Below are positions 1-7,119 of a stretch of DNA of 10,559 bases, piece after piece. The notes below the pieces were generated by a model. The model saw only the letters and a list, made by a program, of their open reading frames with translations. It searched no databases and was not told the origin of the DNA. Numbering within the stretch: position 1 is the first letter of the stretch; every line of letters starts with the position of its first letter. The position numbers and the translations under genes were made by a program. This DNA is from Flectobacillus sp. (GTDB lineage: Bacteria; Bacteroidota; Bacteroidia; Cytophagales; Spirosomataceae), in assembly GCA_029865665.1 (NCBI GenBank), contig JARXAV010000226.1:1-10559 (forward strand), read 5' to 3'.

Positions 1-531
1 GTCGTGGGCAATTTCACGGGTAATTTCAGTGCTGGGTAATTTAGAACTCAAAAAATTATTACAGCAGTCTGCTAGAATAAACCGTAAGCGAGGTTTCCTA
101 TCTCCCACTACTCTACTTAATTCACTCATTTTAAGCCCTTCATTTCCTCGAAATGATAAAGTTGGATAGATTTCTTCACCATAGTTAGCACCATGCCCTG
201 AGAAATATACGGCAATACCACTATTAGGAGGTTGACTTGTAGGTAGATTATCTAGTTTCCTAATAGCATTTAGCAACGCACTAGACGAAAAACTGCCGTT
301 CGTGAATCGCTTAACTTGAATATCCATCCCAGCCATTCTAGCACAAGATTCAAAAAAAGCCTCCATTGCCATAAGATCTGCTTTACGATCATTTACTCGA
401 CTCGGCTCACTGAGATCTATCACTAAAAATACATTTAAAATGGGCTTCTGAGTTTGGGATATACCTTTATTAAAACCCATTATTCCAAGAGTAGAACAGA
501 GTATTTTATTTAAAAATTTTCTTCTTATCAT
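1..531 (-). CDS. Caspase-like (C14 family) peptidase, exported, 3' end cut by window edge
   Basis: This reading frame starts at an ATG at 531 and stays open for 177 codons to the window edge, so the C-terminus is missing. Visible catalytic motifs are those of caspase/metacaspase-fold peptidases. A hydrophobic strand ending in YFSGHGAN supplies the catalytic His (H113). A second strand, RFILADCCNN, supplies the catalytic Cys, probably C157, two residues after D155. The N-terminus (MIRRKFLNKILCS, then a short apolar stretch to about residue 25) looks like a weak signal peptide with a twin-arginine RRKFL pattern, so export is likely but not certain. The start lies 6 bp after the stop of the upstream gene, which implies one transcript. 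Family assignment is firm; the substrate and biological role (processing, defence, signalling) cannot be told from the sequence. Confidence 0.85.
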   Translation of the reverse strand, partial: MIRRKFLNKILCSTLGIMGFNKGISQTQKPILNVFLVIDLSEPSRVNDRKADLMAMEAFFESCARMAGMDIQVKRFTNGSFSSSALLNAIRKLDNLPTSQPPNSGIAVYFSGHGANYGEEIYPTLSFRGNEGLKMSELSRVVGDRKPRLRFILADCCNNFLSSKLPSTEITREIAHD

Positions 532-537
532 TTTAAA

Positions 538-1038
538 TCATCTATTATATTTAAAAATACTCAAATATACCATTTCTACTTGTTTTTTGTACAAATCAAA
601 ATCTTCTTCTTTAGTCAATCCATCATGTACATATCTTAGCACATTGCAATCATAGCAAATGAGTAACCTTAGCGTCCTATTACCTTTTTTAAATTCCAAT
701 CCTAATGCAGGGGTAAACGTACAGTTCTTTCGAAATTTATCAAAACTATACACAGCATCTGTAGCAAATAGCTTTTTAATGCCGAGGCACTGTTTAGACT
801 GTAGCTTTATAGGCTTTGAGAGTATGGAAAATCCCTCAAAATTAGGCTGATTATCCTTATAAATACCTAGCTTATAAGCTGTTATTTCATCTGCTTCAAT
901 AAGCAACGATGCAGCAGAACCCAAAAAATTCCGTACTTTTTGTTGAAGTCTAACCTCCGGATTATATACTCCGATAATCGGAATCAACTTTTGACTATAT
1001 ATGAATACGCAAAAGCCAATAATTAATTTATTAATCAT
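538..1038 (-). CDS. Small exported protein of unknown function, upstream partner of caspase-like gene
   Basis: The protein has 166 residues when the ATG at 1038 is used. A longer frame would need a TTG at 1071 and adds residues before the hydrophobic N-terminus, so the ATG is preferred. Residues 1-15 (MINKLIIGFCVFIYS) look like a short signal peptide. The C-terminal half has a cysteine pattern: NCTFTPALG with C106, a strand of about 20 residues, then LLICYDCN with C128-x-x-C131. I recall this C-x-F-x-P ... C-x-x-C arrangement from uncharacterised bacterial proteins, but I cannot name a family. It could form disulfides or bind a metal. The gene is followed after 6 bp by a caspase-like gene on the same strand, which suggests a joint function such as substrate, inhibitor or adaptor; this is inference. 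Confidence 0.7.
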   Translation of the reverse strand: MINKLIIGFCVFIYSQKLIPIIGVYNPEVRLQQKVRNFLGSAASLLIEADEITAYKLGIYKDNQPNFEGFSILSKPIKLQSKQCLGIKKLFATDAVYSFDKFRKNCTFTPALGLEFKKGNRTLRLLICYDCNVLRYVHDGLTKEEDFDLYKKQVEMVYLSIFKYNR

Positions 1039-1103
1039 CGTAATTAACAATAAAATCTCGAACTGTGTCAAACAACATAAAGAAGAGGTAAAAGCTGATA
1101 AAA

Positions 1104-1133
1104 TCAGATAAAATCGTCAAATATTTTATCTGA
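1104..1133 (-). terminator. Hairpin with T-rich tail, probable susD terminator
   Basis: An 11-bp perfect stem (TCAGATAAAAT / ATTTTATCTGA) encloses an 8-nt loop. Read on the minus strand it is followed by TTTTATC, so it could end leftward transcripts from susD before the exported-protein/caspase unit. The stem is AT-rich, so strength is uncertain. A second copy of GATAAAATC lies just outside the stem. Confidence 0.45.
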
Positions 1134-1149
1134 GTAAAAGGTTTATAAT

Positions 1150-1196
1150 TAGTACTTGATTAAATTTAGCTTTAGGTAATTGATAATCAAGTACTA
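1150..1196. repeat. Inverted repeat, 13-bp arms, 21-nt spacer
   Basis: TAGTACTTGATTA at 1150-1162 is matched exactly by its reverse complement at 1184-1196. It lies between the 3' end of susD and the exported-protein gene. It may be part of a terminator region or a protein-binding site; it has no T-tract, and the sequence does not decide. Confidence 0.4.
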
Positions 1197-1252
1197 TGAC
1201 AGTGGCATTTTATAGCTATAATCAGATATCCACTAACAATTAATACGGTCCT

Positions 1253-2827
1253 TTAATAGCCTACATTTTGCTTTAAGTATGAATTGGCTGTTAGTTCAGT
1301 CGCCGGAATGGGGTACATTTTCAAGTGATCATGCCTAGGAGTCCCCTCTTTTATACCTCCTTTCCAAGGCCATACGTATGCACTAGAAGTATATTTACCG
1401 AAACGGATTAAGTCAGTACGACGAGTTCCTTCCCAGTATAATTCTCTAGCACGTTCGTCCAAGATAAAATTTGTTGTTAAAGCCGAAGCAGCAACATTTC
1501 CAGCTGTTGATCCATACGAACGAGTACGCAATGCGTTTACATATTGCAATGCCAAGGCACGGTCTCCAGCACCACGAGCAGCAGCTTCTGCATAAATCAA
1601 ATAGGCATCTCCCAAACGGAACATCGGATAGTCAGTGTCCGGGTGTGTTTGATCAGAACCTGCTTTGCCTATAGAAGAAACGTTCGAGTATTTTTTGACA
1701 GCATAACCAGAAGAGAATTGAGTAATATCTTCAATTTCTAATTTCTGTCCGTCCGAATGGAACATCGCACGGCTATCTATTTTTCCAGTAGCATCGGCAA
1801 ATAAATTTACTAAATTTTTAGTAGTACGTAAACCAGCCCACGCACCTGTAACACCTAAATCAGTAGCCTTCATAGATCCTCCGATTTGAGCGTGAACTAA
1901 GTAGGTCATACCACCCCAGCTTTTTGTGTGAACTCCGTCGAAGTTGACCGAAAAGATAATTTCTTTTGATAAGTTATTATCCGCCTTGAACAAGTTGCTG
2001 TATTCTGCTTCTAAGGTATAACCTGCATCAATAACTTTTTTCGAATAAGCAGCAGCATCTGCGTAGTGATTGCCTTGTCCAGCCACCTCGGCATTCAAAT
2101 ATAGTTTGGCTAACAGCATCCAAGCAGCAGCTTTGTCTGCACGACCATATCCATTTTTACGAGCATCCACTAAATCTGCATCAATCGCTTTCAATTCACT
2201 TTCGATATAGGCAAACAAATCACTTGCGTTTGTTTGCTTTAAAGATGTAGAACCGTTAGTATCATTTTCTGTAATAAAATGCACATTACCACCAAATAAA
2301 TCTAAGGCATGCCAATAGCTTAATGCACGTAAGAAACGAGCTTCAGTACGAAACTGCTTAGTTTCGATAAAAGAAGTCCCTGTAATTCCACGAACAATTA
2401 ATATATCATCACTTGATTCACGAATAAACTCGTTACAAGCTCTGATTTGATAAAATATTTGATTATAAAATCCCTTTATTAGGGCGTTATTCGAAGACCA
2501 AGCCATTCGATGTAAATCTTGGAGATCTGCGTTACTCCAGCCAATTACAGCTTCATCGGTTGGTAATTCTTGTAATTGCCAATATTGACGTAAGTAACTT
2601 GAAAAGCCTTCATATATACTACTATCTGAATAGGATTTATCACCTGGTGCTACTGCAATTCCAGAGTATAGCTTTTCAGCCGCTTGTTTATAAGCCACAG
2701 GGTTATCATATGCCGTTGTAGAAGTTACAATAGGAGTTTTATCTAAGTTACTCATACAAGAAGCAGCCAATAGACTAACCATGAGTACTCCCCAAATAAT
2801 CTTTTTTTCGTACATACTAATTTTCAT
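1253..2827 (-). CDS. RagB/SusD-family outer-membrane nutrient-binding lipoprotein
   Basis: The protein has 524 residues, the usual size for a SusD-type glycan/nutrient-binding lipoprotein. Residues 1-23 form a lipoprotein signal peptide with lipobox LAAS-C24, so the mature protein would be lipid-anchored at the outer membrane. The rest shows the family's helical TPR-like body: an N-terminal QLQELPTDEAVIGW region, the LRALSYWHALDLFGG motif, WMLLAKLYLNAEV, then the C-terminal YPMFRLGDAYLIYAEAAARG and ALQYVNALRTRSYG...ILDERARELYWEGTRRTDLIRFGKY, all strongly typical. SusD works as a lid on a SusC TonB-dependent channel, normally encoded directly upstream. Here the upstream neighbour is a divergent sigma-factor gene and no intact susC is present, so this is an orphan susD within the window. 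The ligand cannot be predicted. An alternative start is M5. Confidence 0.93.
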   Translation of the reverse strand: MKISMYEKKIIWGVLMVSLLAASCMSNLDKTPIVTSTTAYDNPVAYKQAAEKLYSGIAVAPGDKSYSDSSIYEGFSSYLRQYWQLQELPTDEAVIGWSNADLQDLHRMAWSSNNALIKGFYNQIFYQIRACNEFIRESSDDILIVRGITGTSFIETKQFRTEARFLRALSYWHALDLFGGNVHFITENDTNGSTSLKQTNASDLFAYIESELKAIDADLVDARKNGYGRADKAAAWMLLAKLYLNAEVAGQGNHYADAAAYSKKVIDAGYTLEAEYSNLFKADNNLSKEIIFSVNFDGVHTKSWGGMTYLVHAQIGGSMKATDLGVTGAWAGLRTTKNLVNLFADATGKIDSRAMFHSDGQKLEIEDITQFSSGYAVKKYSNVSSIGKAGSDQTHPDTDYPMFRLGDAYLIYAEAAARGAGDRALALQYVNALRTRSYGSTAGNVAASALTTNFILDERARELYWEGTRRTDLIRFGKYTSSAYVWPWKGGIKEGTPRHDHLKMYPIPATELTANSYLKQNVGY

Positions 2828-2845
2828 TTGAACAAATATTAAGTG

Positions 2846-3000
2846 TTATATATCGAAAGTTTGGATATCAAGAAAAGGATTTAGGTTAAAACTACATACG
2901 ACTTGAGCATTAATACCAAGAAAATAGCCAGCTCTAAGTCAGGCAACTTTTCCACTTCACTGGTGTATTTATTCGCTTGTGTCGAGAAATTTAAATGGCA
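2846..3000 (-). pseudogene. Possible frameshifted 3' remnant of a susC gene
   Basis: This stretch lies in the otherwise gene-free 345-bp gap between susD and the sigma-factor ATG at 3173. On the minus strand one frame reads ANKYTSEVEKLPDL. After a shift of one base at about 2935 the next frame reads RAGYFLGINAQV and stays open to a TAA at 2846-2848, only 18 bp before the susD ATG. SusC proteins commonly end in a '(R)xY/F..G(I/L)N..F' strand and sit a few tens of bases upstream of susD, so this resembles a decayed susC end. Upstream stops (TAA TAA near 3007-3012) close the first frame. The match is by eye only. The rest of the gap shows nothing I can assign except promoter space for the two divergent genes. 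Confidence 0.3.
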
Positions 3001-3172
3001 TGGAATTTATTATAACTTTACTTTTCTTCACAGATAAATTTCATTCCTAATAATAGAATGAAGAGGCAGTTTTGTAATTAAATTGTTTTTTTTATTACAA
3101 ACTACCCTGCTCAGTCTTTTATATAAGGGAAAAGCCTTATCAATAAGTTTAAAACTTATCAGCCCTTCATAT

Positions 3173-3814
3173 ATGGACAAATTACTTTCTCAACGTTTTG
3201 AGCGAGAAGACTATTTCTTGTATCAATCCCTTTGTACGGAACAAGAAGATGCTTTCGTATTCCTATATCAGCAATGTAAGCAACGGTGTATTCCTTATGC
3301 TCTTAATAAAGGAGCTAACGAAACGGAAGCTGAGGATTTATTACAAGATTGCTTAGCTATTTTTCTAGTAAAACTTCGCAATAAAGAATACACATGGTCT
3401 AGTTCAACCAAAATCACTAGTTATTTCTATCGTATTTACATTAATCAATGGAAAAAACTCTTTGACTATAAATGGAAACATCCTTCATTTCAGTTTGCTG
3501 AAAATCATTTTTCAGCAAATGACGATGATATAGGACATGACTCCGATTTCTTGGATGCAGAAAGTTCATTTACCCAGTCACCTACAGACATGGATACGAG
3601 CTATGATAGTAGCGAACGAGAATGGATTTTTATTCAACTCGAAAAAGCCTTTCAACTTCTAAAACCAGACTGTCAAAAAATGGTTCATCTATTTTATGTA
3701 GAAGAAGCTTCCCTCCGTCTTATAGCAAAACAACTTCAAATCACGGAAGCGTTTGCTGCCCAGAAGCGATTTAGATGTACAAAGTATCTAACCGAGTTAT
3801 TTCATAAACAGTGA
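3173..3814 (+). CDS. ECF-like RNA polymerase sigma factor (sigma-70 family)
   Basis: I start this at the ATG at 3173 (213 residues). The frame extends back to a TTG at 3083, but those 30 residues are not sigma-like. Region 2 covers about residues 20-70: an EDAFVFLYQQCKQRCIPYAL helix followed by ETEAEDLLQDCLAIFLVKL, the core-binding part typical of ECF factors. After an acidic linker (about residues 125-150), region 4 runs from FQLLKPDCQKMVHLFYVEE through SLRLIAKQLQITEAFAAQKRFRCTKYL, a helix-turn-helix for -35 recognition. The gene is followed after 53 bp by a one-pass membrane protein on the same strand, the arrangement of a sigma/anti-sigma pair. It is divergent from susD; control of SusC/D loci by ECF sigma factors is known in Bacteroidota, but a link here is inference. 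Confidence 0.8.
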   Translation: MDKLLSQRFEREDYFLYQSLCTEQEDAFVFLYQQCKQRCIPYALNKGANETEAEDLLQDCLAIFLVKLRNKEYTWSSSTKITSYFYRIYINQWKKLFDYKWKHPSFQFAENHFSANDDDIGHDSDFLDAESSFTQSPTDMDTSYDSSEREWIFIQLEKAFQLLKPDCQKMVHLFYVEEASLRLIAKQLQITEAFAAQKRFRCTKYLTELFHKQ

Positions 3815-3867
3815 TAATCATTTGAACATTTTAGTATAAACGTTAGAACACTAATCAAGGATAAACG

Positions 3868-4683
3868 ATGTCATTGACACAAGCAATAGTTGAAGAAATT
3901 CATTTGTATCTAAGCGGACAAATGAACCCTGAAGAACTGATAGCCTTCGAAAAAAAGCTAAGAGAAGAGTCAACTCTAGCCCAAGAAGTAGCTCTACAAA
4001 AACGACTACAAAATGGATTACGGGTTTTAGCAATGAAAAGTAAATTAAAAGACATTGCTAGTCAGTTAGAAAAAGAGAATTACTTAAAACAACCTGTGCC
4101 TATTCGCACACACCGCCCAATGCGATGGGCATACCTGTCCATTGCTGCATGTACGATTCTCCTATTGGGTTTCTGGTTGATATTTCACAAGCAAGTAACG
4201 AATAACTCAACGAATAATCCGATAGCAGTCGCAAGCATTCATAATGGTACACCAAAAACGATTAAATCTGATAGCACGAAACCGTCAATTCAACCAATAA
4301 AAGAGAAATCTGTAATAAATTTGGCAACTTATCTTAAACGTCCTAAAGGATTAGTATCGCCTTTTCGTGAAGAAAATAATTTAGGCATCTCTCCTAGTAG
4401 CATCGCTCAATGGGAAACGGACTCGTTAAACTTAGTTAATGGAGTTAACCTTTTAATGAAAAAACCAACAGTAGAAGTAATAGCAGTTTTTGAAAACCTT
4501 GAACAATCAAAATTTGAGGGTATTCGACAACAAGCACTTTGGTATGAAACGCTTTATTATTTATCTGTTAAAGCGTATCCAGAAGTAATTATGCACTGTA
4601 AACAGATTCAAATAGACCCTAAAAACCCTTACCAAAATAAAGCCACTCAATTGAGTGCTGCATTAAAAGCTAGAAGTAATTAA
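3868..4683 (+). CDS. One-pass membrane protein, probable anti-sigma-like partner
   Basis: This is a 271-residue protein with an ATG start. The N-terminal 75 residues are helical and charged, with the pattern IHLYLSGQMNPEELIAFEKKL, common in proteins that follow ECF sigma genes in Cytophagales-type bacteria. That part would be cytoplasmic. A single membrane segment lies at about residues 87-106 (WAYLSIAACTILLLGFWLIF). The remaining ~165 residues would be periplasmic: a low-complexity Ser/Thr/Asn/Lys linker, then helices at about 195-268 (SLNLVNGVNLLMKK... QQALWYETLYYLSVKAYPEVIMHC) that read like a degenerate TPR pair. No zinc-binding HxxxCxxC anti-sigma motif is visible. A role in holding the upstream sigma factor is inferred from gene order and topology. 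The 3' end faces pobA with a shared hairpin between them. Confidence 0.7.
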   Translation: MSLTQAIVEEIHLYLSGQMNPEELIAFEKKLREESTLAQEVALQKRLQNGLRVLAMKSKLKDIASQLEKENYLKQPVPIRTHRPMRWAYLSIAACTILLLGFWLIFHKQVTNNSTNNPIAVASIHNGTPKTIKSDSTKPSIQPIKEKSVINLATYLKRPKGLVSPFREENNLGISPSSIAQWETDSLNLVNGVNLLMKKPTVEVIAVFENLEQSKFEGIRQQALWYETLYYLSVKAYPEVIMHCKQIQIDPKNPYQNKATQLSAALKARSN

Positions 4684-4689
4684 TCAAAT

Positions 4690-4724
4690 ACCCCAACAGC
4701 CGAGCAAGTATTGGCAGTTGGGGT
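4690..4724. terminator. Bidirectional terminator hairpin between convergent genes
   Basis: ACCCCAAC at 4690-4697 pairs with GTTGGGGT at 4717-4724. After one A-A mismatch, GCC at 4699-4701 pairs with GGC at 4713-4715. It lies 6 bp from the stop of the rightward membrane-protein gene and 7 bp from the stop of leftward pobA. T-tracts on either side are poor, so it may act with Rho or as a stability hairpin. Confidence 0.65.
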
Positions 4725-4731
4725 GTTCGAT

Positions 4732-5907
4732 TTAGAACGTATCATACGGAAAACCTACGTAATTTTCAGCAATTGTTTTCTGATAGGCTTCTGAAATCGT
4801 TAAGTAATCAAATTTTGATTTTTGTAAAAGGCTTTCAAAACTTCCCTCATCGCTTTGTTTATGGCATAGATAAGTCATAAAATTCGAGAAATCTTGTACT
4901 CGCCAAACCCTTGCCACACATTTACTTGAATAATTATCTAACAACGTTCTTTCACTCGATTGATAAAATTGAATAAGCCCTTTGGCTAAAGCCGAAACAT
5001 CTGCCACTGCCAGATTCAACCCTTTCGCTCCTGTTGGAGGGACGATATGAGCGGCATCTCCTGTTAAAAACAAACGGCCATACTGCATATTATCAATCAT
5101 AAAGCTACGCATGGGCGTAATACTTTTTTCGAAGATGTCTCCCCTATTCAGTTGAATACCTAGTCGATGTTCTAACTCATCCCAAATTTTTTCGTCCGAC
5201 CAATTGGCTACCGAATCGTCGTTATCTACCTGTAAATATAAACGAGATATTTTCTCAGAACGCAAACTTGCCAACGCAAATCCATTTGAATGATACGCAT
5301 AGATTAGTTCTTCATAAGAAGGAACAGCGTGAGCCAAGATTCCTAACCAGCTAAAAGGATATTCAATTTTAAATTCATGATACGATTCCTTAGGCATTGT
5401 TTTTCTTCCTAACCCATGAAAACCATCACAACCTCCTACGAAATCACAGGCAATCGACGAATTTTCTCCTTTATAGGTAAAATGAATAATTGGATTTTCA
5501 CTTTCACAGCCTTCAATTTGTGTTGCTTCTGCTTCGAACAAAATATCAATACCACGCTCAATACAAGCCTTTATCAAATCTTTAACTACTTCTTGCTGTC
5601 CATAAATGGTAACTTCTTTTTGCGTATGTTTGGCAAAATCAATGTGCTGAGATTTCCCGTTGTAGTTGATATAACAACCATGATGCACTAAGCCTTCTTG
5701 GTGTAGTCGCTCGGCGACTCCCAAATTTTCAAACACTTCTACTGTATTACATTCTAATAAACCTGCACGTACTCGATTCTCGACGTACTCACGGCTACGA
5801 TTTTCAATAATAACACTCTGAATTCCTTGTTTCTCTAGTAATAACGCCAGTGTTAAACCCGCAGGGCCTGCTCCAATAATTCCGACTTGTGTTCTGATAG
5901 TCTCCAT
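4732..5907 (-). CDS. pobA: 4-hydroxybenzoate 3-monooxygenase
   Basis: A flavoprotein hydroxylase that converts 4-hydroxybenzoate to protocatechuate with NAD(P)H and O2 in the cytoplasm. I start at the ATG at 5907 (391 residues; the Pseudomonas enzyme has 394). The frame extends further upstream, but the fold begins at METIRTQVGIIGAGPAGL. Visible motifs: FAD dinucleotide site GIIGAGPAG (9-17), the CDGFHG motif (160-165), and GDAAHIVPPTGAKGLNL (283-299). Residues lining the substrate pocket of the Pseudomonas enzyme are present: Y203, S214, R216, Y224 and Y383 (counterparts of Y201, S212, R214, Y222 and Y385), and the C-terminus AENYVGFPY is near-identical. The cofactor-specificity helix (ENRSREYVENR, 35-45) differs from the Pseudomonas RQTPDYVLGR, so NADPH versus NADH preference is open. 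No protocatechuate ring-cleavage genes are in the window. The divergent AraC-type gene is the likely regulator. Confidence 0.95.
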   Translation of the reverse strand: METIRTQVGIIGAGPAGLTLALLLEKQGIQSVIIENRSREYVENRVRAGLLECNTVEVFENLGVAERLHQEGLVHHGCYINYNGKSQHIDFAKHTQKEVTIYGQQEVVKDLIKACIERGIDILFEAEATQIEGCESENPIIHFTYKGENSSIACDFVGGCDGFHGLGRKTMPKESYHEFKIEYPFSWLGILAHAVPSYEELIYAYHSNGFALASLRSEKISRLYLQVDNDDSVANWSDEKIWDELEHRLGIQLNRGDIFEKSITPMRSFMIDNMQYGRLFLTGDAAHIVPPTGAKGLNLAVADVSALAKGLIQFYQSSERTLLDNYSSKCVARVWRVQDFSNFMTYLCHKQSDEGSFESLLQKSKFDYLTISEAYQKTIAENYVGFPYDTF

Positions 5908-5953
5908 TTTATGATAACGATTAGTTAACTTATTGATTGGTGAAATAGTAAAA

Positions 5954-5961
5954 CAAAAGTA
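5954..5961 (-). promoter_or_regulatory. Candidate pobA -7 box (TACTTTTG)
   Basis: On the minus strand this reads TACTTTTG, an exact match to the Bacteroidota TAnnTTTG -7 element, 46 bp upstream of the pobA ATG. No clear TTTG-type -33 element was found at the expected distance, which would fit a promoter that needs an activator. The same bases form one arm of a spaced inverted repeat, AAAAGTAC at 5955-5962 with GTACTTTT at 6006-6013. Confidence 0.45.
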
Positions 5962-6021
5962 CAGGTATATACAGACGCTCTCTTGGATAATTCCAAAATT
6001 CATCGGTACTTTTACAACATC

Positions 6022-6083
6022 TATTGCATTTAAATAGTACAGATAAATAAGTGTAATTTTATATATTGCATTAAAATGAATGC
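6022..6083. promoter_or_regulatory. Repeated TATTGCATT motif, possible regulator binding sites
   Basis: TATTGCATT occurs at 6022-6030 and 6064-6072, exactly 42 bp apart (four helical turns). Its GCATT is followed by an inverted AATGC at 6079-6083. The motifs lie in the 245-bp divergent region between pobA and the AraC-family gene, where AraC-type proteins usually bind direct repeats. The sequence is AT-rich, so chance repeats are possible. Confidence 0.3.
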
Positions 6084-6152
6084 TTCAAATGAATAAATCA
6101 ACTAGTGAGCGAGTTTCAATAGTCAATACAATTAGTAAATTTTAAACATACG

Positions 6153-7025
6153 ATGTCACAAAAATTGGTAAACTTCAATGGCTTATACGGAGACAAACAT
6201 GCTCCACTATTGCCTAATTTTATTCACTATGAAGTATTGGAGACACGATGTAAAATGTATGACTGGGAAATCAAAAAACACCTGCATACTGATTTGTTTC
6301 AGCTATTTGTTTTACAGGAAGGTGACAATATCTTACTTGCGGGCGACGATGAGGTGATATTACCTAGTCCATCCATCGTACTAATTCCAACTAATACCTT
6401 GCATGGTTTTCATTTTCAACCTCAGATTATTGGTAGTGTAATTACTTTTTCAGAATCTTTTTTAGAAATACTTTTTAAAGAGTTCCCCCAAATTATACTT
6501 GAACTCAATCAGCTTCGCTATTTTTCATTCAAAGAACATGAAGCCGTTTTTGAACAAATAGCAGCCTTACAAACAGAAATTATTCGAGAATTAGAAGAAG
6601 AGAAAAAAGGGAAACAATTAGTAGTGCAATCGCTCTTTCAATTATTATTTGTCAAGCTATATCGTTTCATCATCACGCAAAACGAAGCATTCAACTATTC
6701 CGATAATCGAACACTTCACTATTTTCAAAGATTCCAGAAAAGTATTAAACGCTCTATCCAAGAATCAAAATCCATTGAAGAATATGCACAAGAGCTAGGA
6801 ATTACGTCTGTCCATTTAAACAGAATCTGTCAGAATATTGCACAAAAATCGGCGTTAGAAATTGTACAAGATTATTTAATTACGGAGGCTAAAAAATATT
6901 TACTCAACACAAGCTACTCCATTTCCGAAATATCCTACTTCTTAGACATCAAAGACCCTGCGTATTTTGCACGAATATTCAGAAAAAAAACAGGAATATC
7001 TCCTAGCGACTTTAGAAAAATTTAG
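6153..7025 (+). CDS. AraC-family transcriptional regulator, likely pobA activator (PobR-like)
   Basis: The protein has 290 residues with an ATG start. The N-terminal half is a cupin-like sensor domain: DWEIKKHLHTDLFQLFVLQEGDNILLAG (about 38-65) followed by SPSIVLIPTNTLHGFHFQP (about 73-91), the usual small-ligand pocket. The C-terminal ~100 residues carry the two AraC helix-turn-helix motifs: SIEEYAQELGITSVHLNRIC and, 50 residues later, ISEISYFLDIKDPAYFARIFRKKTGISPSDFRK. The sensor-then-HTH order and the divergent position next to pobA match PobR-type activators that respond to 4-hydroxybenzoate; the ligand is inferred from this context. The stop codon TAG is the first three bases of a long hairpin. 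No consensus -7 box was found upstream on the plus strand. Confidence 0.88.
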   Translation: MSQKLVNFNGLYGDKHAPLLPNFIHYEVLETRCKMYDWEIKKHLHTDLFQLFVLQEGDNILLAGDDEVILPSPSIVLIPTNTLHGFHFQPQIIGSVITFSESFLEILFKEFPQIILELNQLRYFSFKEHEAVFEQIAALQTEIIRELEEEKKGKQLVVQSLFQLLFVKLYRFIITQNEAFNYSDNRTLHYFQRFQKSIKRSIQESKSIEEYAQELGITSVHLNRICQNIAQKSALEIVQDYLITEAKKYLLNTSYSISEISYFLDIKDPAYFARIFRKKTGISPSDFRKI

Positions 7026-7080
7026 GCTATACCCTACGTAAATATCATCATTTTTGATGATTTACGTAGGGTATAGCCTA
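7023..7080. terminator. Very long hairpin between convergent AraC-type gene and parB
   Basis: The left arm (7023-7050) and right arm (7055-7080) are complementary except for a 2-nt bulge in the left arm. The outer 21 bp pair perfectly (from TAGGCTATACCC inward) and the loop is TTTT. The left arm begins with the TAG stop of the regulator. On the minus strand the stem is followed by AAATTTTTC, a fair T-tract for parB transcripts; on the plus strand the tail is TCTTCTATTT. It therefore probably terminates from both sides. It is longer than ordinary terminators. Confidence 0.75.
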
Positions 7081-7119
7081 TCTTCTATTTCGGTTGCTAT
7101 GATTTAAATGAATCAGCTA

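Noticed and set aside
1471..1741. Two overlapping plus-strand ORFs inside susD
   Set aside because: They are antisense to strongly conserved SusD C-terminal motifs and look random.
3083..3172. N-terminal extension of the sigma factor from a TTG
   Set aside because: The 30 added residues are not sigma-like and the ATG at 3173 gives a normal N-terminus.
5416..5691. Plus-strand ORF antisense to pobA
   Set aside because: pobA has clear family motifs across this stretch; the antisense frame is a chance opening.
5908..6003. N-terminal extension of pobA to the ATG at 6003
   Set aside because: The FAD-binding fold starts right after the ATG at 5907, and a candidate -7 box lies inside the extension.
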